64,000 nt of DNA from Thereva unica. Taxonomy: Eukaryota > Arthropoda > Insecta > Diptera > Therevidae. Position numbers and translations under genes: made by a program. Under the pieces are notes generated by a model. That model ran no database searches, was not told the origin of the DNA, and saw only the letters and a program-made list of their open reading frames with translations. The stretch covers positions 174,172,516 to 174,236,515 of the forward strand of contig OX465281.1 in the NCBI GenBank assembly GCA_949987705.1, given 5' to 3'. Shown here piece after piece: positions 1 through 10,773 of this stretch (its first letter is position 1; each line of letters starts with the position of its first letter).

Positions 1-137
1 AATAATAGTCCATTTTGTCCATTACATTTTTTCAATATTTATTTGCGATTGTGCTTGATTTATACTAGGAGTCGCAAACCGGGATCCCGGACTTCGAAAA
101 TATCGAGATACCGGACCAAATAAAAGAATTCTAAATA

Positions 138-501
138 GTCATTCAAAACGCGCGTTATGGTGTTCCAAAATAACACCGTTAAGAAAATCGAACCCTAAAC
201 GTTTTTGGGGTCGCTGATCACGAAAATCGAGGTCCCGCGGTCCTAAAATTAGGGCGTCACCCCTAAAAATGCAAAAAACACCTTTTAGGGGGTTTTCGCG
301 ATTATTTCAGTAATAATGAAAACTAATGCGATGAAATGCACTTTTTTTAATATTTATTTGCGAAAGTGGTTGATTTATACTAAATTAAGGCGAACTTAAT
401 GGTAAGGGGTACTCCTAAAGGGTTGAAACTATCCCTAAATTGGCGAAAAATTGCAAAAATTGTTATTTTGGAACACCCCTCCCCCCGCGTTTTGAATGGA
501 C
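138..501. mobile_element. TIR element, family R, copy 1
   Basis: The ends form an imperfect inverted repeat: GTCATTCAAAACGCG on the left and CGCGTTTTGAATGGAC on the right, both continuing into a shared GTGTTCCAAAATAAC block. TA is present on both sides (136-137 and 502-503), as for a Tc1/mariner-like target duplication. No coding capacity is visible. The same family recurs at 63737-64000 and, inverted and split by an LTR element, at about 52785-58424. Confidence 0.65.
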
Positions 502-503
502 TA

Positions 504-1154
504 AAATACCTGTATTAATTTTCCAAAAACCGATATTTACGGTATTTTCGGAATTTTAATTTCTCAAGTTTTAACAAAATAAAATCCGCGCTAGATAGAT
601 TTAAAATAGGTTAGATAGATTAAAAATGAATCTGCAAATATCTGAATACGAATTCAAGCGGCTAGGTTAGGATATTTTGAAATAGTTAAAACCAACTGTC
701 AAAGAACTACACTAAAAAAGGGCGTGATAATTATAATCGATCCGAAGTTGTGTCAACCTCATGGTGAATTTAAATGCGGCGAATAGAGCCCTGCAGTTAA
801 AGCGAAATTATCACGAAGTTGACTGATACAGTTGTGTCAACCTCATAAGACATTAACATATTAACGACTAAGTTATAGAAATATTCTGAGCCATTGATTT
901 AATTGTTTAAAATATTCTATCGATAGGCGTATAGGATTAAATTAATGAGGTGGGAGGTGTCCTCACAAAAATTGTTAGTTTCGCCAATTATTATTATCAT
1001 CACCACAACCAAAATCAATATTAGTTCAGTTTTGTAATACGCTATAAAACTATCGTTTTATATTTATCCTATCTTGAGGTGATTAAGTGATTTCAATAAA
1101 ATTTGATGAGAGGAATATTAAATGGAAATGCAATTTTTTTTAGTTTGAATAAAT
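504..1154. other. Non-coding stretch with a 17-bp direct repeat
   Basis: No gene is supported here. AGTTGTGTCAACCTCAT occurs at 746-762 and again at 830-846. The remainder is AT-rich without recognisable protein similarity. Confidence 0.5.
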
Positions 1155-1157
1155 ACA

Positions 1158-1523
1158 AGCTTTGTTCCAGTACTTTTCCTGCAAAAATTTGTTGGGCAAA
1201 AACTTACTTCAATGGTGGGGATAATTTTGTCAAAAATTCAGAAAGTAAAGAAACACTTTTTGGGCAATTTCCTGCAAATCAAGAAAAAGATAACATAAAT
1301 GTCGATTGTCTATGTGTATGCCGCTTGTTAAGATACCCACATGCATACAAAAAATTGTCAATTGACAACTTGTAAGAAATCGCAGGACCGAAAACCTCCG
1401 GCTAATTCCTGCACGAGGGTAAGTGAAAATTACCCGCTTTTTCTTGCATGAGAAAGTAAAGAAACACAAATTGGGAAAATTTTGGTCCCGCGGGATCCCA
1501 CATTCGAGTTCTGGAACAAAGCT
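1158..1523. mobile_element. MITE copy A (AGCTTTGTTCCAG ends)
   Basis: Terminal inverted repeats AGCTTTGTTCCAG and CTGGAACAAAGCT bound a 366-bp non-coding unit. It is flanked by ACA at 1155-1157 and 1524-1526, which looks like a 3-bp target duplication. The neighbouring copy B shares the central ACA. The superfamily is not determined; a 3-bp duplication would suit a Harbinger-like MITE, but ACA is not the usual TWA target. Confidence 0.65.
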
Positions 1524-1526
1524 ACA

Positions 1527-2357
1527 AGCTTTGTTCCAGTACTTTTCCTGCAAAAACTTGTTGGGCAGAAACTTACTTCAATGGTGGGGATAATTTTGTC
1601 AAAAATTCAGAAAGTAAAGAAACACTTTTTGGGCGATTTCCTGCAAATCAAGAAAAAGATAACATAAATGTCGATTGTCTATGTGTATGCCGCTTGTTAA
1701 GATACCCACATACATACAAAAAATTGTCATTGCAAGAAATCGCAGGACCGAAAACCTCCGGCTAATTCCTGCAAGAGGGGAAGTGAAAATTTCCCCGCTT
1801 TTTCTTGCATGAGAAAGTAAAGAAACACAAAAAGCCTGTTCGTTTACTCAAAATGGGATCTCTCGGGATCCCATTTGCGCCCATTTCGTGTTCGCTTACT
1901 TTTTCGGGCTCGAAAAAGAGGGGAAATTTTCGCTTCCCCTCTTGCCAATTTGTGCCAGAGGTTTTGAGTCCCGGCGATTGTGGATTGCTGTTTGTAGTGT
2001 ATTTGAATTGTCAAATGGAACTGTCAATTATCATGTTAAACCAAAACGATTACGACTTGATGAAAATAAGTTCTTTATTTGGTGCCTAGTAACAAGATTT
2101 TAAATAATTTCATGCATAAATTATTAGTTTCAATAGCTTTATGTCATTAATTTGAAGACCCAAGTGATTTCTAGGTTAGATTTGCCAAAAACAGCCCAGA
2201 AGGTGTTCGCTTACTTTCATATTTTTATCCCCACTCTTCAATTTTATTGTCAAAAATCTCGGGATCCCGAGGGATCCCATTTTAAGTAAGCGAACAGGCT
2301 TAAATTGGGAAAAATTTTGTCCCGCGGGATCCCACATTCAAGTTCTGGAACAAAGCT
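1527..2357. mobile_element. MITE copy B, same family, interrupted
   Basis: This is a second head-to-tail copy of the unit at 1158-1523, with the same 13-bp ends and ACA flanks at 1524-1526 and 2358-2360. It is longer only because another MITE (1832-2301) lies inside it; without that it is about the size of copy A. The short open frames here are not genes. Confidence 0.65.
1832..2301. mobile_element. Nested MITE with AAGCCTGTTCG ends
   Basis: Inverted ends of about 40 bp (AAGCCTGTTCGTTTACTC on the left, GAGTAAGCGAACAGGCTT-like on the right) bound a 470-bp non-coding element. It is flanked by AAA on both sides (1829-1831, 2302-2304), and the undisturbed copy A carries a single AAA at the homologous place, which confirms insertion into copy B. 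Confidence 0.75.
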
Positions 2358-2360
2358 ACA

Positions 2361-3718
2361 ATCTTTTGATTGCTTCAATATGATTTAATTTGAATTAACC
2401 AAATTAGCCGTTAAGAGAAATGGCATTGTTAGTTAGCGGAAACAATAATTCGAATACTTTGAACTTTAAATTATATGAACTAAAATATATTTCGCATTCG
2501 TACAAACGATTATATGTACATTCAGAACAACGGCAGTTTTACATTCTCACGAATTTAGGGCAATTTCAATAAATATTTTTAAAAATTCACTCCTTGAAAT
2601 TGGACGTTGTAGTATTGAATCATATTTAAGAAATACTACATTATAAACTTATTGAAGCCAATTTAAAAAAAAATTAATTAAAAAAATATATTTCATATAA
2701 GTACAAACAAATTAAAGCATGTTACATAAAAAAATTCCGTATTACATAATAAACATTTTTTCTTGATAATTTAAACACATTACGTAGCATTCGCCATTGA
2801 CACAATGCTTCTTTTTTGGTTTTATGTTTATTATATGTATTTTCATGACCAAATTTCATGACCAACAGTTTATATCAGCAGCATTCTGAAGAAATATAAA
2901 AATTATTTATATTAGTAGCAAAGATTATAATAATATTGAAAAAAGTTAAAACAATAAATACTTTTAGATAAATGAATCCGTCTTTGCTCTCTTCAATTGA
3001 GGGTTTCCAGAAATATCGGGTTTTAGTTTTCGTGTGGCAGCAACAAGAGTTGATTAAATTTTTTTAGCATTTGTTGTAGATATATAATAATAAAATCAAA
3101 TTCAAAAAATGAATAGTCAATGTAAAAGTATAATATATATATATACTTGGTAGTAAGGCATAGTATATCAAAACTTGGTAGTAAGGCATCATCAGCTTCC
3201 GTGTTTGGTGGCTGTGCAGGCTGTATTTCCTACAATCAATTCAATAACTTGTAAAAAAATATATTTTTTCTACGCCTTGTAGAATACGAGCATTCTGATA
3301 TTGCTTTTAGACACGGAATTGCGGGCATTCCGCACCCGTGTGGAATATTCATTCCATCACTTGTTATGGAATGACTACTAGGGGCGACATCTGCTGCTCA
3401 AAAGCCAAGAATATGATGGTGTTATTCTTTTTATTTATTAATTAATAAATTAAAGGAAAAAAAGAAATATTTCAATAATAAACAATCAAAGATGTTCCGC
3501 TAGACCATTTTTGCTTTAAATAAACAATTCAATTATTAAATTACAGAACATAAAAGCATTTTTTGAATAACTTTTCGGCGGTATCTATTGTCAAATTATT
3601 TAATTAGGAATAGGTTACGCCTTTATCCGTTCAACTGATATTGGTGCTGTTTACCAGTAAATGCCATTGATTCTTAACTGTCATTTTCTTCAGTTGTGAT
3701 TTTCTATATTAATTAAAC
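2361..3718. other. AT-rich stretch without a recognised gene
   Basis: No coding signal. It holds a short TA run near 3131-3146, a duplicated ACTTGGTAGTAAGGCA (near 3145 and 3172), a duplicated TTTCATGACCAA motif near 2840-2860 and a palindrome at 3327-3346 annotated separately. Confidence 0.5.
3327..3346. repeat. 20-bp palindromic site left of the recombinase gene
   Basis: ATTCCGCAC and GTGTGGAAT form a 9-bp inverted repeat (8 of 9 matching) around a 2-bp centre. A near-identical arm sequence occurs as a perfect 13-bp inverted repeat at 11078-11142, on the other side of the recombinase gene and the BEL insertion. A role as a recombinase site is only inference. Confidence 0.4.
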
Positions 3719-4857
3719 ATGTCCAGTAATGAGAATTGTACGCCCGCAGAACTTATTGACTTCACTTAGCAAATAAGACGATGCTAGAGTTACTACCTAC
3801 CAAATCCAAGGAAGTATATCCAAGGAAGTATATTCTTAATGTTTTTCTCGCATATTTTACTGGATTAGGTAATACAATGAAGTCTTCAACATTGTGGAAG
3901 GTGTACTCGATGTTACGTACAACATTCAATATTAAACATATTATTGATTTGTCACAATATGCAAAATTACGTGCATTCTTAAAAAAACCGGCGTCTGGTT
4001 TCCAAGCAAAAAAAATTAAAAATTTTAACAGCCGAACAAGTGAATAGCTTTATATTTGAAGCACCAGATATTTTATACCTTGGTACAAAGGTAAAACCCT
4101 GAATGCCAGTTGAATTAAGTTCTTATTCTTAATGTGTTATGTTTTAGGTTGTGTTAATTGTAGGTGTCATGGGTGCCTGTAGAAAAATTGAGTTGTATCA
4201 AATGAAGATACAAAATATACAAGACTTGGGTACTGCTGTTCTTATAACTGTACCAGATACAAAAACAAAAATTTGCAGAAAATTTACAATAACAGGAAAA
4301 TTTTATGACCTGTTTAAAAAATATGCCAATCTCCGCCCCACTATAGCTGACGTAGATAATTTTTTTTTAAATTATCAAAAAGGGCGTTGCGCCAAGCAAG
4401 TGATGGGAATTAACAAAATGGGTGCTATCCCAAAACAAGTGGCAACGTTTTTAAAACTTCCAAATCCCGAGCTATACACAGGCCATTGTTTCAGAAGAAC
4501 ATCTGCCACAATATTAGTTGATGCAGGCGGCGACATTACGACGTTAAAGCGTCACGGAGGTTGGAAGTCAACGGAAGTAGCAGAAGGCTATATTGATAAT
4601 CCTTAAATAACAGAATAAATATATCTGATAAACTACTTACACATATAACTGAACCTGGAACGTCAAGGGAAAGAACCTGTACAATTACATCCCAGAAAGA
4701 AACGCACATTATTGAACCTGAAGTGCCAAGTCCCATGCCATCTACGGTGAACACTCAGAATTCCACAATTAACAAAGCTCAATTAAGTAATATTCCTAAT
4801 GTAACAATTTCAAACTGCAGTAATTTTACTATAAATTTTGTTAATAATAAAGAATAA
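3719..4857 (+). pseudogene. Crypton-type tyrosine recombinase, frameshifted
   Basis: The 3' exon encodes the catalytic half of a tyrosine recombinase. In order one sees an arginine box (ACRKIEL, near 4169), the His-x-x-Arg box (GHCFRR, near 4483), a downstream RHGGW box (near 4551) and a candidate nucleophilic tyrosine in EGYID (near 4588). Family knowledge: Cryptons are eukaryotic transposons with this chemistry, and insects carry both mobile and domesticated copies. A 57-nt intron (4091-4147) separates the two coding parts. The likely start is the ATG at 3719. The frame is broken at about 3769-3781, at about 4015, and at about 4602, where loss of one T yields an early stop; the tail then continues in another frame to the TAA at 4855-4857. 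A short tandem duplication (CCAAGGAAGTATAT twice) lies near 3808-3832. An old domesticated gene is an alternative to a mobile copy. Confidence 0.75.
4091..4147 (+). other. Predicted 57-nt GT-AG intron in recombinase gene
   Basis: The sequence after AAG is GTAAAACCC and the stretch ends TTTTAG before GTTGTG. Removing it joins two recombinase-like coding segments in one frame, whereas reading through hits stops. The length is typical of short insect introns. This is a prediction from sequence alone. Confidence 0.6.
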
Positions 4858-5035
4858 AAATTATTTTAAAAATGTTTAAAGATGGTTTGGGAATTTTTTA
4901 CAAACAATATCATTGATATTTACTTTTTATAATTATTTTGGATAGTTAAAATTGTTACGAATGAGCACTACTAATATGTTATTTAGGGTTAAAATATCTT
5001 GCTGTGCTTTATGCATTTATATTTTTGACAATAGC

Positions 5036-5248
5036 TGTAAAAAAAGGGTAAAATAAGGGGAACCGGTGGCGTTGCGTTCAAATAAAAAAGGAACGAAGTT
5101 CTTTTCTGGACGAGTTTTATTTCATAACTAACTAGATATAATAATAATTCAATAAATGATTGAAGTACGTATATATATAACAAGGCAATCCATGAATACA
5201 AAATACTTAACAAACATAATAACAGTAGTATTCTATTAATTTTCAACA
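5036..5248 (-). repeat. BEL 3' LTR
   Basis: Matches 10774-10989 apart from small indels in the TA-rich part. On the coding strand it begins TGTTGAAAATT and ends TTTTTTTACA. The purine-rich CGGCCGGAGGA stretch just before it in coding sense is the likely polypurine tract. The pol frame runs into this LTR and stops at a TAA at 5236-5238. Confidence 0.9.
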
Positions 5249-6138
5249 TCCTCCGGCCGCGCCAACTCCAGTTGATATAAGTGCTGGACAGATCTTCTTG
5301 TATGTTTCCCATCAGCAAAACGTATCTCACATGCCCTAACCTTTCCGTCTCGTCCCGGAAATGTATTTTCAACAATGGCCATTTTTCAATGGATCCTGGG
5401 CCTAGCAGAGTCAAAAACCAGAACTACGTCATCCTTTCGAATTGATACAGAAGGCTTCCCATTGTTGAGGTGAAAAGATCGTAAAAGCTGCAAATATTCT
5501 ATACGCCATCTTTTCCGCAACTTAACAAGAAATCTCATTCGTTGCTTCCATCTTTGCTGAATGTCATCAGGAGAGGCATCACTTGGAACAGTATCCGTCG
5601 AGGTGGAACTACGTTGGCCCAATATAAAATCGTTCGGTGTAAGGGGTGACAAGTCCAACGGATCATTACTGGAATAAGTCAGTGGACGGGAGTTGATCAC
5701 ATTTTCTACTTCTGCTAGAATCGTTCGTAACTGTTCAAAATTTAACTTAGCCTTTCCAATTACTGCCTTCAAAGCATTTTTCATAGTTCGTATGAGGCGT
5801 TCCCAAAATCCACCCCACCAGGGAGCTCGCTCAACTATAAAATTCCACTTAATACGATTCTGTGCCAAATATTCTTTTAGATATTCATTTTCAAAAAACT
5901 TGACTCCATTTCCAACTTCCAGAGAAGCACGGCGAAAGGTTTTGGCATTGTCGGAATATATTGCGGCTGGCATTCCTCGTCGCGCTACAAATCTTCTTAG
6001 CGCCATTAAACAACTCTCATTAGTCATACTTCTAACTAATTCCAAATGTACCGCACGAAGGGCTGACGTAAACTTTAGACATAAGTCTTTCCTGGATGTT
6101 TTCATAACAATACAAGGGTCCTGCAAAGTCAACTCCAA
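5236..6138 (-). pseudogene. BEL pol, integrase C-terminal part
   Basis: The frame covers the second half of the integrase core, with SDNAK around the second catalytic aspartate (near 5955), and the RAPWWGGFWERLIR segment (near 5810) that in BEL elements carries the conserved tryptophans and glutamate. It then enters the usual BEL C-terminal domain (LGQRSS, KDDVVLVFD). A TGA at 5386-5388 replaces an expected tryptophan codon; beyond it the same frame stays recognisable to 5236. It joins the preceding RT part through a frameshift near 6100. Confidence 0.85.
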
Positions 6139-8362
6139 CGTGCTCGAACATTATTCGGCATGGAGGAAGTGGAGCAAAAGGCTGAGAAGCAGGCTGACCC
6201 CAGAGTTTCTTACATAGAAAACAATTTTTAATTACACTTTTGATACGTTGTCGTCCTTTGATAATCCAAAACTTTTCTCTTAATTTTGCTAGCAAGACGT
6301 TAACACCGCCATGCATACTTCTTCCATGATAATCAATTATAATCAAATCAATCAAATGGGATCTTGGAGGTAAAATGATTGGATGCTTGAAATCAATTGA
6401 TTCATCCAGAGTTTGAAGGCGTCCTCCCAATCTTAAAAGACAATTTTTGTCAATAAACGGATTTAATTGTGCAATTCTTGAAGACTTCGGAAAAGGCTTC
6501 CCTCTTTGCAAGACACAAATTTCACTAGCATAAGCCTCTTGCTGAACATATTTCAACCAGTAAATTTCCACTAAATTCAAATCGTCACAGGTAAGAGTTG
6601 TCGACGAAAACTTATTTCTTTTCTTAATTAACTCAACGAAACGCATAACGTATGCTGTAACTCTTAGTAGACGAGTCCAGGATCTAAAATCTCTATAACA
6701 TAACAATGGCTCTTGTCTTTCCGCTTTTAAAACAGGATCTTCTACTAATAACAAAGATATTGCGCAAGTATTATCTTCCTTCAGCTCTTCACACTCCCAA
6801 TCACTTTCTTCTAATTTGAGCCAAGTTGGTCCTTCAATCCATAAGGATGAGTGACAAAGGCACGATCCTGATATTCCTCGTGTGACTAAGTCGGCTGGAT
6901 TATCCTTCCCAGCGCAATGCCTCCAATCCTTTTTGGATGTGTTACTACGTATTTCATTCACTCTATTCTGAACGTAAGGTTGCCATTTGTGCATTTCACC
7001 CTGTATCCAATTAAGAGCTATTTTTGAATCAGTCCACAGATAATAACGTTTAGCCACAACCTTGAGAGATTTTTGTAAATATGCACAAAGGCGTGCTGCT
7101 AATAACGCTGCAGTCAGCTCTAATTTAGGCAAGGTAAGTTCTTTCGAATTACCTGACTTTATCGGTGCTACTCTACCTTTTGCACATAAAAAAACAATAT
7201 TAATATTTCCTTTTCGATCCTTGCTTCTAATAAATGCCACTATCCCATATGCTTTCATACTAACATCAGCAAATACATGTATTGTCATCTCATCTGAAGA
7301 AGAGTATAAAGCTGACCTTGGTATCGTCACCTCTTTTGCCTCTAACAAACTTCTTACGCAGCTGTTCCAGTCTTCATTTAACTCTTCAGGTAGCTCTTGA
7401 TCCCATTCTAATTGCCTTTTCCAGACTAACTGAAAAAGGATTTTTATTTTTATTACTACAGGAACCAATATTCCAAGCGGGTCGAAAATATGAGCGATTG
7501 TTCTTAGAATGTTCCGTTTAGTTCCCTTCTTCCTATCTGGGTACATGAGTTTCTCAATTGACTCAAAAGGGATTCCAATCTCGTCGCTGCAAACATACCA
7601 CTTAAGACCCAAAACTTTCTGAACGTCTGGACTACTCTCAAATTTACCAAATCTTCTCAATTTATGACTATTGGTGTTCCACTTCCGTAAATGCATGCCT
7701 GCCTTGTCCATAATAAGTAAGGATTCCTCGTATAATTGTTGACACTCCTCTTCTGTGTCTAAACTTAATACCAGATCATCCATGTAAAACCCTCTCTTGA
7801 GCCATGCACAGGTAATTGGAAAGTTCTTCTCTTCGAAATCCAGATGCACGCGTATAGTAGCAGCCAATAGGAATGGGCTCGAAGATACTCCAAATGTCAC
7901 TCTTGTCATTCTATAAATTTGGAGCTTTGGTAACTTATCGTTTTCTGAAATTTTCTTCACGTACCAAATAAAACGATGACTATCACGGTCTTCCTTTTGT
8001 AGCTGAATCTGTAAAAATGCCTTTTCTATATCGGCAACTACAGCATATTTTCCAAAACGAAAATTCAAACAAATTTTGAAAACATCGGGCAACAAGTTGG
8101 CACCTACACATAGGTGATCATTCAAAGAAGGCATACCAGGTTCATGAGACGACGCATCAAAAACAATTCTTGTTTTTGTGGTTGTACTTTCCTCCTTATA
8201 AACCGGTCGATGCGGTAGGTAAAATATTCTCTTTGAAGGTTCTTTATCATCCACTGCAGGCTCTGCAATTCCGTTTGATATAAGCTGCCTCATTTCTCGG
8301 TCATAATCAAAAAATCTTTTGGATTTCTCAACAAACGCTTCGTCAACGAATTCAATCTGCAA
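6032..8362 (-). pseudogene. BEL pol, RT / RNase H / integrase N-terminal
   Basis: The 776-codon open stretch is the best preserved part of this pol. It carries RT with the catalytic YMDD box (near 7780), a BEL-type RNase H region (FADVSMKAYG near 7265; LELTAALLAARL; LWTDSKIALNWI near 7040), the integrase zinc-binding region (HGG near 6310, CFLC near 6215) and the first integrase aspartate (VGVDFAGP near 6135). It lacks its own true start and continues the polyprotein from the segment at 8290-8967 across a frameshift near 8365. A second frameshift near 6100 separates it from the rest of the integrase. Confidence 0.9.
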
Positions 8363-8967
8363 AGTGCTTGTCCCTTATTACTATTAAATTCACTCCTTGA
8401 ATCTTTCCATGGCAACTTAGCTACGTATCGGGAACTTCCTCTTGTAATACAATCTCTTATTAAACGCTGGGTTATTAACAAATTTTCCTCTTCTTCTTGT
8501 CTAATTCCAATCGTTTCCAGTGCCCAAAAATTAGATAAATCATCTGGATCTAAATTAGACATGCACAACATACTATTTGAAGTATATTCCGCGCTTGATG
8601 TGCTTTGGCTTCCGTATGTTTTTAACTCAGGAGATCCTTGTAACGTCCAACCAAAAATGGTCTCTACAGCTCTTAGCCTGCCAGATATTCGCTTTTGTCT
8701 TCCGGTGACTATGGTCCAATAGTAGTCTGAGCCTAATAGAAGACTCAATCCCTCTGATTTCTCTACTTCAACAACCTGCGTATCAGCGAGCTTCAGTCCT
8801 AAAAATGAAGTACAATTGGCATCTGGAGGCTTCAGCATATCAACACAAATATCTGGGACAGAAATGGCTTCAATTTCTACACTATTATGATCATACTGGC
8901 TTTTTAAGATAACCTTAACTTTATCAAATTTTCGGAAAGGTGCCTTCTTTGCATTACCAAATGACAT
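8290..8967 (-). pseudogene. BEL protease / protease-RT linker segment
   Basis: This segment has the feel of the BEL aspartic-protease and linker region (GLKLADTQVVE, LLLGSDYYWTIVTGR, ETIFGWTLQG), typical of the DUF1758-like part before RT. It overlaps the previous frame at 8954-8967 and the RT frame at 8290-8362, so it is joined by frameshifts at both ends rather than being a separate gene. Confidence 0.8.
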
Positions 8968-9838
8968 AACTTGACAAATTTATAGTTCCGATTATGTTTA
9001 AATTCAGTTGTGTCACAACACTTCCACGGATGTATGTGTGTTGGCTGCCTCCATCAATTACCATGCGAATTAACAGATTCTCCTTCCGTACTGGAGATGT
9101 TACTAGGCAACATGCAGTCTTTAAATACACATCACAATGCTCTTTCCAATTATTAGTGCAAAGATTCAAAACTTGTTTCGTGTCAGGGTTACTGTTAGCA
9201 CTACAAGACGAACTTCTTTGCCCCTTGATGACATGTGTTGATGAGATTTTCGAATTCAGCAAACTACACATGGAAGTAACATGTCTTCCCTTGCAATTTT
9301 TGCAAATTATCCATTTTAAACGACACTTTTGCGAAGTATGTCCGTCCTTAGTGCAACGAAAACATTTGCCAGTTTTCCTCAGCAAATCTCTTTTTCCGCT
9401 TAGAGATAGACTAGTGGCTCTGCAATCACTTGTAGGATGATCGACAGATTTACAAAATAAACAAATTTCATGTTTATTCATCGATATTAACCCTGCCGCA
9501 GTAGTTGGGGTATTGCTTTGAATAACAATGCTGTTGTACTTAAATTTTTCCGCCAACGCCTTTTCTAAAGATGCAACTTCTCTCTTTAGAAACCTCAAAA
9601 GGTTCTGAATCTGAATATCACCATATTCCGAAATCATAGAGCTGCTACTTCCTGATGGATCTAATTCTTCAATATCCGACTTTCCATCCGTTGCCTTTCG
9701 GTGAAAATCTATTCTTAATTCGTTTGGTAAGCAGCGCAATAAAATTGATTTTAACATCACACAATATTGACTTGAAGAGACTTTTAAAGCTGTTAGGGAT
9801 CGGGTACAAGACATGACCGTATTGTACAACGCACGCAA
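8954..9838 (-). pseudogene. BEL gag C-terminus with zinc knuckles, protease start
   Basis: Three Cys/His knuckles follow each other near 9460-9275: CLFC...H...C and CFRC...H...C with C-x2-C-x4-H-x4-C spacing, then CKNC...H...C with x3. They are followed by the protease active-site region VIDGGSQHTYIR (near 9065), where D-G-G-S resembles the BEL D-x-G-S type. An extra G near 9855 shifts this frame relative to the upstream gag. Confidence 0.85.
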
Positions 9839-10323
9839 TCCATTAACATCACCCTTGGATTGAAACTGCCTTTAAAGCAATCAGTTGTTGCATGTGTTTA
9901 TCTATTAGGCTGGTCGTCCACTGGAAGCGTATTCGAGCGGCTTCGCGCTATGGCCATACATATGAGCGGCTACAAGCGGCTCATTTGTATGGCCGAAGCG
10001 CGAAGCCGCTCGAATACGCTTCCAGTGGACGACCAGCCTTAGGGTTTCGGTATTTCCGAACTGTTCTGGCAATAGAGCGACAGCTGCATCGTAACAACTT
10101 GATGTTGGTGTGAATCCAGAAATGGTCATTTTTGCACCCCCTATTAAGACAGACTCCAAATAATTAAATTTTTCGTAACCCAACAAGTTAGGATTCTCGT
10201 GCACGACAACTCGAAATTGCTCCCAAAATGGTAGCCATTCATCATGATTCCCAGCAAATTTTCTTAGCTGCAACTTGGGAAGAGTAGAAGTCGAGATACT
10301 TGAAATGGGCGCTGCATTGGTAG
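9839..10323 (-). pseudogene. BEL gag middle domain, split by a MITE
   Basis: The segment LRKFAGNHDEWLPFWEQF (near 10265) is the hallmark start of the DUF1759 gag domain of BEL/Pao elements, followed by YLESVLIGGA and LLPEQFGNTETL. The MITE at 9908-10038 interrupts it. Removing the MITE plus one TTA restores gag-like sequence downstream until the extra G near 9855. Confidence 0.8.
9908..10038. mobile_element. Harbinger-type MITE in BEL gag
   Basis: A 131-bp near-perfect hairpin: GGCTGGTCGTCCACTGGAAG on the left is matched by CTTCCAGTGGACGACCAGCC on the right, and complementarity continues to the centre. TTA lies on both sides (9905-9907, 10039-10041), the 3-bp target typical of PIF/Harbinger MITEs. 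It is younger than the BEL insertion. Confidence 0.88.
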
Positions 10324-10325
10324 GT

Positions 10326-10700
10326 TCAGGGGTATCGGAAATATGTAGGTAAAAGTTTCTTTTGGACCTTTAGAAGTCTTGAATTCAGCTTTGCCAAAAT
10401 GCCAACAGCTAAATCCTCGTATTCCGCAACCTTTTCAACTTCTTTTTCATTATCCTGTAAATTTATTAAATTTTTATTAAGGATATCCAAATTTTTGTCG
10501 CAAAGACATTTATGTGCAGCTCTTATTCGCTGTACAAAAGATGAGAGCTCTTCTTCTATTTCATCGAATTTTTCCGAATTTCGATCAATTATCAATGACT
10601 CCTCGGACTTTAAATAAGTTGCTGCAGACTTGCACAACTTCGTGATTTGGCCGCGATAAGCCGAACGCGCAGAAATCTCCATGATTGCCGTTACCTTCAC
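10326..10700 (-). pseudogene. BEL gag N-terminal part
   Basis: A 124-codon lysine- and glutamate-rich, helix-forming stretch beginning shortly after the primer-binding site. It is in the position of the BEL gag N-terminus and probably contains the polyprotein start. A one-base deletion near 10347 separates it from the middle gag domain. The assignment rests on position and composition. Confidence 0.65.
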
Positions 10701-10752
10701 GCGTTCTTTAAATTAATGAAAAGTAAAATTACACGACACCGTGTCGTTCCCG

Positions 10753-10770
10753 TCCCGGGTTTCGGCACCA
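10753..10770 (-). other. BEL primer-binding site, tRNA-Phe
   Basis: On the coding strand this reads TGGTGCCGAAACCCGGGA, beginning 3 nt after the 5' LTR. By my recollection of the insect tRNA-Phe (GAA) sequence, whose 3' end is TCCCGGGTTTCGGCA plus CCA, the match is a perfect 18 nt. Confidence 0.8.
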
Positions 10771-10773
10771 AAA

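Noticed and set aside
3719..4857. Calling the recombinase a phage or bacterial integrase from contamination
   Set aside because: It has a spliceosomal-type intron, AT-rich eukaryotic context and the Crypton-type HCFRR and RHGGW boxes.
5693..6217. 174-codon plus-strand ORF
   Set aside because: It is antisense to the BEL integrase, which has conserved motifs on the minus strand.
7062..7521. Plus-strand ORFs of 79-112 codons
   Set aside because: Antisense shadows of the BEL RT/RNase H region.
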